From: Didymella arachidicola
Lineage: Eukaryota > Ascomycota > Dothideomycetes > Pleosporales > Didymellaceae
Assembly: GCA_016630955.3 (NCBI GenBank)
Contig: CM049997.1
Location: 806,001-870,000 of the forward strand
Direction: 5' to 3'
DNA: 64,000 bases
In this document: positions 56,284 through 64,000 of the stretch, one piece after another
How the letters are laid out: each line of letters opens with the position of its first letter
Numbering within the stretch: position 1 is the stretch's first letter
Notes under the pieces: generated by a model
Seen by the model: the letters and a program-made list of their open reading frames with translations, nothing else
What the model was told of the DNA's origin: nothing
The model's database searches: none
Position numbers and translations under genes: made by a program

Positions 56284-57070
56284 ATGAGCTTCTACGACTT
56301 CGCAGACCTCCCCCGGTCCCACTTCGCCCTTGACTCAAGCCGTCGATACCAAGGACTGAGCTATAACTGCAGCCATGCACCTTCGCTACCCATATATCGA
56401 CCACCACCACCTCGAAGGGACTCTGGCATAGTCATCAAACCCACTACTGAGAGCAGACCACCAGCCCAAAACCCCACCATGGCCCTCAAACTCGAGCCCT
56501 TCACCCCAGTCGACATCCCCACCGCAATCGCCCTGCACGTCAGAATAACCACCGAACCCGCCTCCGAAGCCCGCGAGCACGAGTGGCAACTTGCAGTCGT
56601 GAACCCGCACGCGAAGATCGTAAAAGCCACCCTAAACGGCGAGCTGATCGGAGCAGCGGGATTCCTAACGCACGAGACGCTCGGCTTGCAATGGACGAGT
56701 CCCGACCGCAAGGTGTGGGCGGGTAGCGCGGAGAAGGAGCTCGAGCAGCGGCTGCAAGAGGCGAGGGAGGAGGTATTGCATGGAGATTGTGATCTATAGC
56801 GTAAGCTTGCTCTTTCGAGACTGCGTTTAGTGCATGGTGCTGACGGGCGCAGATATTTACTTGAGCTTTCTGGCGACCGAGTATCGGGATACGTCTGCTT
56901 GGAGCGATATGATTGAGTGGGGTTTGCAGCAGGCAGACGAGGCTGAGAAACGAGTCTACGTCCAAGCGAGTGCTTCTGAGAAAGCAATGTATGAAGAGTT
57001 GGGTTTTCAGGTGAAGACAGCTGTGCCATTGTTAGAAGGAGACAGGTATCTGATGCTGAGGCGTGCATGA
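56284..57070 (+). CDS. GNAT-like N-acetyltransferase with degenerate CoA loop
   Basis: Two exons, 56284-56788 and 56853-57070, giving 240 aa; the donor is GTGATC, a weak site, chosen because the next GT follows an in-frame TAG, and the acceptor is GCGCAG. The product reads GDYIYLSFLATEYRD across the joint, typical of beta-4 of the GNAT fold, followed by MIEWGLQQADEAEKRVYVQAS and KAMYEELGFQVK, the usual alpha-4/beta-6 end. Residues 65-125 hold the N-terminal part of the fold (FTPVDIPTAIALHVRIT). The acetyl-CoA pyrophosphate loop, normally Q/RxxGxG/A after the LATEP stretch, is replaced by YRDTSAWSDM, so CoA binding may be lost or altered. The first 65 residues are Pro/Arg-rich and non-conserved; the Met at residue 66 (MALKLEPFTPVDI) is an alternative start. 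Confidence 0.78.
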
Positions 57071-57722
57071 GCGGGCAGCGAGCATTTGGAGACGATGTCT
57101 TACCTGCAGTTACGAAGGTCGCCTCGATGCAATCGTAACCCCACAGCTCCTTGCCGATGGTTGCAAATGTATGTATCTGCGAGAGCACTGGAACTGTTTA
57201 TATTGTGTGTGTTCAGTTGCCTGACATGGGGTAAACGAATGAATCGAGCAAAACATAGAGTCCTCATGGACGTGATGCTGCTGAGGAGAGTAGCGCATTT
57301 TGAAGGCTGCAAAGAGATGGCTCGATGTTGATGTGGCTTTAGCGCACTTTTTATGTCTTCCTCCTGTATATGCCAGTATTGCTTTACGACTTAGAATTTC
57401 CAAATACTTGGAAAATAAATGATTTGGCGCAGGAAGTCATGAAATACTCAATGGAGGATGTCCCCGACCCAAGACACATGGATAAGCAAGCTCTGTGCTT
57501 CTTTACTCATCGCCCACTTGCAAAAGCCGCAACCGCTATTCCAGCATGCTCGGGAAGGTTGTTTTGATGCAGTGAGCCGCGACCCACTGACTGGCGTGCA
57601 ACAAGTTGTCATTGAGACATGGCTACCCTACGGGATCCAGATGAGCACAATCTACATCCAACAACCTTGATCCTACAATGCAATAACGCACGTCATCCCA
57701 GCGTGCTAATTCAAACAAGCAA
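57071..57722. other. Intergenic spacer between convergent genes
   Basis: 652 bp between the GNAT-like and INSIG-like stops. It contains a perfect short inverted repeat at 57397-57414. No gene. Confidence 0.5.
57397..57414. repeat. Inverted repeat, 7-bp arms and 4-nt loop
   Basis: TTTCCAA (57397-57403) and TTGGAAA (57408-57414) pair perfectly around a 4-nt loop, between two convergent genes. It may shape 3' ends; no poly-T tract follows. Confidence 0.6.
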
Positions 57723-59052
57723 TCACCTTTTCCATCTACTCTCCAGCACTCCCAGTCTTCTTCCGATGCTGCCAAAGCACACGCAACTGCAAAAGAGAAC
57801 ACTGCCGACCCATGTTACAACGGCAAGGTTATCGTAGCTGATGATTCCGGCGAAGAGGTCCGGTCTATGACGGGGTATCGAGGGCGCATGCGTCGCGTTG
57901 GACGGGAAAGGAACGCTGGGTGACGGTAATGCTGTGGGATTCGAGAGGAACATGACTGAGGTAAGAATGGAGGTAACAATGAGTGAAAATGATAGACCTG
58001 GCTTGCTGCGGTCGAGTATATACCACAGAGCCGGGTTGACGAGAGCGAGGGTGAGGGTCAGTTGGAGGGTGGACTGCCAAGGTAGGCGGCGCTATGCACT
58101 GTCAGCACAGGAGGGTGGACTTTGGTGGAAAATGATGACTTACAATGGCAAAGGCAACGCCCACGAATGCCGCCACGCTTCTGACGACGTCGTTGATCTG
58201 CTCGCTGATGGGGCTCTCGGCAACGTTCTCGTCACGCTCCTTCTCATCACTTTCGTCCAATGTGCTGTGCCTGCTCCAGACAAGGTCGACATACGGCAAC
58301 AGACTTCCCAGAGCCACGCCAGCACATCCCCACATTGTAATGTAGAACCAGCTCTCGCGGTCTACACCTTTGACATGCACCGCGGCAAGCTGTCGCGTGT
58401 CGTGCAGGTGGCTCACAATCGTGCCGTAGAAGACGCCAAACGTGAAGAGCGCCGCCAGCTTGGCAGCCAGCACCGCATACTTCGCAGTCACGCTCCTCGG
58501 TTTTCTCGTTTGACTGCTCCTTCTCTCGACCGCCTTCCCCTTGCCACTGCCCCTGCGCGCCGCATTCTTCATGCTCAGGCCAGCATCTGCACCGCCCAGG
58601 GCACTGTCATATACTGTGCCATGCCAGCCCATGCCGGTGTGTCCTGGCGTCTCTGCGCCTGTGCCCCAGGGTGTTTCTGCCACGCTGGCCGCGCCATTTG
58701 TGCTTGCGCCTACATCGTCGTAGATGCCGAACAGTGTGCTGCTGTTCATGTTGAGGAAACTCTTGTTCTGGCGAGGAAGCCTGACATTCCCAGGGCCATC
58801 AGGCGACTCGGGTGCGTCTTCATCACGGGCGTTGTATGTGCGGAGGAGGCGTGCGTTCAGCTGGGCGAGAAAGTCTGAGCTCTTGGAATTCTGGAGTGTA
58901 TTTGCGGTGGGAGAGGGCGGCTGCTGAGAAATGGCGTGTGTAGGGCTGTCTGCTGTGTCGCGCAGCACCTGTGGTTCAAATGTCCTGCGTGGAACGGGGC
59001 GGTATATGTATGGTTGCTGGCTTGGACTTTCTCTGCGCTCGTCTTCGGCCAT
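57723..59052 (-). CDS. INSIG-domain ER membrane protein (insulin-induced gene family)
   Basis: INSIG proteins hold sterol-regulated partners in the ER; yeast Nsg1 and fission-yeast Ins1 bind HMG-CoA reductase. Exons 59052-58144 and 58091-57723, with a 51-nt intron (GTAAGT donor, GCATAG acceptor), encode 425 aa. The first 185 residues are disordered, Ser/Pro/Gly-rich, with basic RRGSGKGKAVERRSSQTRKPR just before the membrane part. Membrane segments begin at about residue 190: AVLAAKLAALFTFGVFYGTIV, FYITMWGCAGVALGSLLPYVD, VVRSVAAFVGVAFAI joined by splicing to RRLPWQSTLQLTLTLALVNP, then FSLIVTSILTSVMFL and WVGSVLFCSCVCFGSIGRRL. The RRLPWQ followed by LVNPALWYILDRSKPG is the INSIG signature. With CYP51 it points to sterol control in this window. 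Confidence 0.9.
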
Positions 59053-59956
59053 TGCGGGAGGTCTGGGTCCGGTGCAACAAATGCGCAGCTCAGCTCTTCC
59101 GTTCGTTCCAATTGCCCCCTTGGATTACAAAAACATATAGCGAGAGAAATCGTGTACTTATGAATGCTGAAAAAGACAAAAGATATCCGGTGAGTCCGCC
59201 CGGGCGAGTGACTGCGTCTCCGCAATTAACTGTGCTTCTGGAATGGAAGGTAGCTCGAAAGGTTAACTGCAGCGCCATTAGCGCACGTACACGCGCTCGG
59301 AGGGTGGAGAGCTAAAGTGGTGGGCCACGATTCGCGAACATACCTCGTATAGGCAATATACGTGATACGGCTGAGAAATATGGGAGCTGAGATTCGCGTT
59401 TGCTTTTCACGAGCGTGCCGGTGAGGGGAATTGGCCGTTGTTGTGTTATATTGGGCTGGAACTGGCTCTGACGTTCGCGGTCCACACTTCGCTCTCTTGT
59501 GTCAGATGTGGCTTTCATGTGAAAGTCGGCTGACTCTCCCGGGCGTGTTGGCTTGCAGATCTGTGAACTCCGCACGATGGAATGCATGTCTCGCTCTCAA
59601 CAAACATGATGCAGGGAAGGTTGCGAGTCGTCGAATGGATGCATAGTACATGTTCTCATTAGATCTGGCTTTTCTGGCGGCTCCCGCTCGGATACACGGC
59701 TGATACACAAGAGCCGTGACTCTCCACCGAACGCTAGCATCGTCGTGCTGTGGCTCTCAAGCCGCTATCTAGACCTCAGCTGCAGAGGTCTTTTCCCGTC
59801 TATTCTCACATGTTGCGACCGACTCCTGCCCGAAATGCTCAAGAACGTAATGCACAGAATGCTGCCGTCGTCGTACCGTTGGCTCGCAGGTCGTTTCATC
59901 ATCCCCACTCCTCATCTACCCTTCAACTCCAAGACGCGTACCATTACGCTTGCACT
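59053..59956. other. Intergenic, INSIG promoter and GCD11 3' region
   Basis: 904 bp. No open frame longer than about 114 codons and none with a motif. No repeat seen. Confidence 0.45.
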
Positions 59957-61564
59957 TAATCAACGATAGGCTCGAGGATGTTTCCGCTGTGACATGTTAG
60001 CGAGTGGGCAAAGATAGACATGTGGAGAACTTACGCAACGATGTTAGCCCAACCAATGAGGCGCCAGTGCTTCTCGATACGTCGGGACAGAGCAACCTTC
60101 TCACCAATCTCTGTGCAGGCGGGCGATGTGAGAGTAAGACGGGCAGCATCAGCCTTTACAGCGACGACCTTAGCGCCGGTGGCAGTCGAACCAATGTTGA
60201 CCATAAGAACCTCATTTTTCGCCAGCTTGGCAACCTTAGCCTGCTTGCCGTCGGCGGTCTTGACACCCAGCAGTCTTCGGAGAAGGAAGTAGTTGACTTC
60301 GATTTCAGTGTAGATGTTAGGCAGATGGCCACGGAGACCGAGGACGAAACCCACGAGACGATCGGCACGGCAAAGGGTAGGGTCGACACGAGTACCGACA
60401 CCAATAAGACCACCAGGGACAGCGAACTTCAAGTCGTTGTGCTCGGCGAACAAAGAGACGACTCTTGAGAAGATCGGCTTGCACTGGATCTTGCCCTGGT
60501 TATCCTTGGAAACGATACCAGGTCTGATCTCAACCTCGTCACCCAGCTTCAATACACCGGTCAGGATAGATCCACCAGCAACACCACCCTTCAGCTCATC
60601 AATCTCAGCACCAGGCTTGTTGACGTCGAACGATCGGATGACGATCATGTGGGGCTTTGTGGTGAAGTCACGAATAGGGACGGGGATCTTGCTGATCAGC
60701 TGCTCGCAGATGGCGTCGATGTTGAACTTCAGCTGGGCAGAAATGGGGATAACGGGCGAGCCATCGGCGACTGTTCCACGGATGAACTTGAGGATCGACT
60801 CGTAGTGGGAGGCGGCGCTGTCTTCCCGCATCAGATCGACCTTGTTCTGGAGGATGATGATATGGTTGAGCTTCATGATCTCAATGGCGGCCAAGTGCTC
60901 ACTTGTCTGCGGCTGAGGGCAGGTCTCGTTTCCAGCGATCAGAAGCAGGGCGGCGTCCATGACGGCGGCACCTGACAACATCGTGCTCATGAGAATGTCG
61001 TGACCGGGGCAATCGACGAAGGAAACGTGGCGCTTGAGGCGGTACTTGCCCTCACAGCCTTCGCGCTCGCAAGGCGGGTCGACCTCCTTCTCGCTCTTGT
61101 ACGATCGGTAGCATGTCGGGCGCGGGCACTCTGGGTTGTCACACTGGTAGATTTTTGCGTTTGCGTAACCGAGCTTGATGGTGATGTTCCTCTCCAGTTC
61201 GTTCTTGAAACGGACGGTTTGCACGCCAGAGATGGCCTTGACGACTGTCGACTTTCCGTGAGCGACGTGGCCAATGGTGCCAATGTTGATGGTAGCCTGG
61301 CGCGAGATGATCTCGGGCGACAGTGGGTTCAGCGTGGAGAAATCGATTGTGTTCGGGTCTGGCTGCTCACTGCCATGTGTTAGCCGTGCTGCCTTCCTCG
61401 CCAACCAGCGCTTCTTCTTACGGCAGCTCAGGGCGCTCGACCTGCACCGGCGCCTCTCTAGGCTTCTTCAGCGCCGACTTGGGCTTTGTCTCTTCTACCT
61501 CCTCCTCGGATTCGCTCTCGACATCGTTGACGTCGCGGTGCTCGTGCTCGGACTCGGAATCCAT
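59957..61564 (-). CDS. GCD11: Translation initiation factor eIF2 subunit gamma (Gcd11)
   Basis: GTPase subunit of eIF2 that binds Met-tRNAi and GTP and delivers the initiator to the 40S subunit. Exons 61564-61422, 61369-60035 and 59987-59957 give 502 aa. The N-terminus is highly acidic (SESEHEHRDVNDVESESEEE). GTPase motifs: G1 GHVAHGKST, G2 region around NELERNITIKLGYAN, G3 VDCPGHDILM, G4 QNKVDLM. The zinc knuckle is CDNPECPRPTC and CEREGCEG. Domains II-III show PGAEIDELKGGVAGGSILTG, VPGGLIGVGTRVDPTLCRAD and VNYFLLRRLLGVKT. The last exon has only ten codons; with it the protein ends NIVAGNILEPIVD, matching homologues, while reading on would stop at once after NIVA. Confidence 0.97.
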
Positions 61565-62625
61565 GCTGGGCAAGCTCGTATGTGCGGTGAAGGTGTGGAG
61601 AAAGGGGGGACGGGGTCCTGCGAATGGGGTGTCCGGGTGCGTGGAGTTCGATGCGGCGGCGTGCAGCTGTTTTCCCACAGGAAACCTCTCAAGGCGAAAA
61701 TGCGTTGACTCAGCATGCCCCGCGGCCAGCGCGCACAAGCTCGGAAGATAGGTTCTGCCGAGCCGCATCTCAATAAAACTTTCGCTGCCGCCGCGAATCT
61801 CTTGCTTTCCATATTGAACAACGCAAAATTCAACACACCTACTTTAAAGCATTTTCTTTGGAGAGACCCGTCATCTACGGATGGTGTGAGGTTTCCATGA
61901 GCACGAAAACCGTCTGTAGAGTGAAGAGCAGAAACTGGCTGATCTTGGGTGCGGTTTCCTCCGCTTTCGAGCAGATGGAGGAGAGCGCAATGATTGACCG
62001 AACATTCTTTCAACATGGCGCTGTTTGTTATCGACTGTGTCATCGTCCTCACGAGGCTTGTGAGTCGACGTGACTCGACGTAGATGGCAGCAGTAAGCTT
62101 GCTGCAGAAGCTAGGTGTTTTACACTAGCTCTGTGCCTTTCCCGCAACTAAATATCGTCGAGACCGCGTTTCCATGTCTCGGCGACATTGTACTTGCGGC
62201 AGAATAACTCATTTGCTCTTATAGACGTCTAGGACATACTCTTCCGTTCCAAACGCGTTTCGAGGGGCCAAACATACTTGCCGTCCGGTGTTGACGCATG
62301 AAAGCCCTGTGGACCACGGCTGCATCTGCGAGACGATTCCCTCATAACGGTCATGGACTTGTCAATACTAACTTGTGCCGTTGCTACGCAATGTCGTTAC
62401 AGAAGATGTCTGGTTGTGGTGGAGCCCCCGACCATTGTTGGCCAGTGAAGATGAACTATGGTCCACCACTCACAGTGCTGCACGTTGATATGCAACATCG
62501 TATGCATTACCACAGCAGCCTTTATCGCACTGAGGCACCATAATTTCCTACTCGCATAAACGTCTGAACTTGTTTTATTTTTTCCAAACCTCTTCCCTGA
62601 CCCTAAATATCTTTCCTTCCTTACA
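61565..62625. other. Intergenic, two divergent promoters, nothing else recognised
   Basis: 1.06 kb between the outward-facing eIF2 gamma and zinc/RING genes. Frames such as 61495-62052 (minus) overlap the GCD11 first exon and show no motif. Confidence 0.45.
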
Positions 62626-63654
62626 ATGCCACCCCAGACTGCGGCCATCCGCAGGTGCAGCTTCAAGCTGCCCAAGAACGACAAATACCAGTGTCAAAAA
62701 GCAGGGGACAAATTTCAGCCGATTGTGAAGCTATGGTACTGCACTAGCCATGACAGCCATGCGCAGGATAGATGTCAAGTTCTGGTTGTGTGGGCTGGAA
62801 TGGGCGCGCAGTGCGAACGACTGGCTGTTTTCGACAAGAAGATTGGAAAAAAGCTATGCGAATCGCATCTTCCGCAAATGATTGGATCAGACAAGTGCCC
62901 AAAGATCGAGACCGAACAGTGCGACGAAGAATGTAGCCCCTCCGCTACGAGGGAGTCAGCGTCCATCCCTGCCTCGCGGCACAATATAGTAGAAGAGGGC
63001 GGTACGCCCGACCTGTGTTTGAGATCACAAGCTGGTTTTTGTGGTATCTTCACCGCAGCTACAGCGGAGAGAGACTGCGCTTCGACGTCGCTTCCAGGAA
63101 TGGATCTAACAGAACGCAGCCATTGCGCCTTGCGATCATCTGTTAAGGCAACGCAGGAGACTGGATCCAGAGGATCTGAAGAAACATCTCGTAATGTAAG
63201 GCGATCAGCCCATATTCGTATAGACTCGCTCTCGCCGTTTACGCCCATGCTTCTGGCTGAGAAACCTGAGGTCGATACGCCTGGGAGTACCACAGGTAAT
63301 GCTGCGTTGAGCTCTAGAAGGTCAATTCAGAGCCTCCTAATCGCACAGGGCACTCCGTCTGCTCTCCAATCCATCCAATCGCGGATTACTTTCCTCGAAG
63401 CTTGTCGACACCAAGAGGCGTCCTTCTCAAATCAAAACGCAGCGGTATATGCGCAATGCTGTGTGTGTCTCGAGAAGCACGGGGAGTACAATATGGTCGG
63501 GATAGCCTCGTGTAAACATCGATACCGAGAACTTTGTCTCAAAAAGGCCATCAAGGTAGGGAGCCTGCGGAGGTTTAATTGCTCAAGCTGTGGGACCTGG
63601 ACGGCAACTCAGATAGAAGATACCATAGATATGACCAATAGCGGAAGATTGTAG
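62626..63654 (+). CDS. Zinc protein with two C3H modules and a defective C-terminal RING
   Basis: Single exon, 342 aa, no signal peptide or membrane segment. Residues about 11-85 contain two similar zinc-binding units: C-x11-C-x15-C-x2-H (CSFKLPK..., ending WYCTSH) and C-x12-C-x14-C-x2-H (CQVLVV..., ending KLCESH). Both have the same overall length. The middle, residues 95-275, is Ser/Thr-rich and probably unordered. The C-terminus, residues about 282-325, resembles a RING: CCVCLEKHGEY, ASCKHRYRELCL, then FNCSSCG. In a normal RING the ligand series after the His is C-x2-C; here the first of these positions is Arg (HRYREL before Cys), so one zinc ligand is missing. I do not recognise a named family; a DNA- or protein-binding adaptor is inferred. 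Confidence 0.75.
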   Translation: MPPQTAAIRRCSFKLPKNDKYQCQKAGDKFQPIVKLWYCTSHDSHAQDRCQVLVVWAGMGAQCERLAVFDKKIGKKLCESHLPQMIGSDKCPKIETEQCDEECSPSATRESASIPASRHNIVEEGGTPDLCLRSQAGFCGIFTAATAERDCASTSLPGMDLTERSHCALRSSVKATQETGSRGSEETSRNVRRSAHIRIDSLSPFTPMLLAEKPEVDTPGSTTGNAALSSRRSIQSLLIAQGTPSALQSIQSRITFLEACRHQEASFSNQNAAVYAQCCVCLEKHGEYNMVGIASCKHRYRELCLKKAIKVGSLRRFNCSSCGTWTATQIEDTIDMTNSGRL

Positions 63655-63870
63655 CCCTGGCGCAACATGGGTTCAATCGGGCCTGTTCACTTGCGGCCAT
63701 TGACCGTTTACGCGAATCCATTTTTGTATATCGCTTCTTCCTAGGTAAGTAAGTACGTGCCCAGCTGCACTATGCCGCATGGATCCACAGGACACGATGC
63801 TCCGAGCATGGGTATTGGGAACATTAAATACGGAATTTTCCTCTCAGTCATCCACTTGACAATCAGCACA
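63655..63870. other. Intergenic spacer upstream of the last gene
   Basis: 216 bp with no element recognised beyond AT-rich AATACGGAATTTTCC-like sequence about 45 bp before the next start. Confidence 0.4.
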
Positions 63871-64000
63871 ATGGCTCTCCGACAAGACTTAGTAGATGCA
63901 ACAACCGGTGAAGAAGTCGACTACAATGTCGTCAACTGGCAAGCACAACTCACCTCCAAGATCCACAGAGACCTCTACCCGCTCTTGGATCCATATAAAA
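63871..64000 (+). CDS. Unknown protein, N-terminal 43 codons only (3' end outside window)
   Basis: An ATG in good context opens a frame that runs to the window end without a stop. The visible part is polar and charged, begins MALRQDLVDATTGEEVDY and continues with an amphipathic segment containing HRDLYPLLDPY. It looks like the start of a soluble protein with a helix at about residues 20-40. I do not recognise it, and without the rest no family can be assigned. Confidence 0.55.
   Translation, partial: MALRQDLVDATTGEEVDYNVVNWQAQLTSKIHRDLYPLLDPYK

Noticed and set aside
57898..58878. 326-codon plus-strand open frame
   Set aside because: Antisense to the INSIG-like gene, Cys/Ala/Arg-rich without a motif; the minus-strand product is a recognised family.
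1..64000. Secondary-metabolite cluster or new defence system
   Set aside because: CYP51, the MFS transporter, the P4H-like enzyme and the nitronate monooxygenase are scattered among housekeeping genes, with no backbone synthase or cluster regulator; no set of adjacent unknown genes behaves like one system.

Overview
This window is nuclear DNA of a filamentous ascomycete. The evidence is the split genes: introns of about 45-65 nt with GTAAGT/GTGAGT-type donors, CTAAC-like branch sites and CAG/TAG acceptors, in intron-poor, closely spaced genes on both strands. Protein content (CYP51 of the Pezizomycotina type, fungal Msh4, Atg10, Rsa4, Rrs1, Gdb1) fits Pezizomycotina, and the mix suggests Dothideomycetes, although the class is inference. 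I see no prokaryotic operons, CRISPR arrays, tRNA or rRNA genes, intact transposons or a secondary-metabolite cluster.

Layout. 1-1762: 3' end of the clathrin heavy chain. 3122-4130 (-): prolyl-4-hydroxylase-like membrane dioxygenase. 4131-6563: gene-poor, with a strong hairpin and broken frames. 6564-8348 (-): Dal5-type MFS transporter. 9747-12177: RRS1 (-) and mitoribosomal MRPS29/RSM23 (+) from a shared promoter. 12280-13092 (-): ATG10. 13458-15642: Chk2/Cds1-type checkpoint kinase. 16181-17863: CYP51/ERG11. 18297-19456: nitronate monooxygenase. 19924-22998 (-): meiotic MSH4, divergent from RSA4 (23277-24812). 26836-27071: 60-aa membrane microprotein inside a long gene-poor stretch. 28364-31354 (-): HIRAN/SNF2/RING translocase of the Rad5/HLTF type. 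31624-33727: head-to-head pair of related hypothetical genes. 33940-36541 (-): GH3 beta-glucosidase, divergent from a FAR-17a/AIG1-like membrane enzyme (37277-38330). 38778-40362 (-): single C2H2 zinc-finger protein. 41014-42238 (-): BET2. 43947-46127: RhoGAP. 46924-51713: glycogen debranching enzyme. 52357-53763 (-): serine/threonine dehydratase. 54589-55645 (-): RAM2. 56284-57070: GNAT-like protein. 57723-59052 (-): INSIG-like protein. 59957-61564 (-): eIF2 gamma. 62626-63654: protein with two C3H zinc modules and a defective RING. 63871-64000: start of an unknown gene.

Most genes are housekeeping: ribosome assembly (RRS1, RSA4), mitochondrial and cytosolic translation (MRPS29, eIF2 gamma), trafficking (clathrin, BET2), prenylation (RAM2, BET2), sterol metabolism (CYP51 and an INSIG homologue), and DNA checkpoint, repair and meiosis (Chk2-like, MSH4, Rad5-like). 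No single pathway cluster is evident and I found no convincing new multi-gene system. The most interesting items are the C3H-C3H-defective-RING protein, the 60-aa membrane microprotein, the divergent paralogue pair, the CYP51 Y-G-W variant, very small exons in several genes, and the long GC-rich, triplet-repeat leader region upstream of the RhoGAP.
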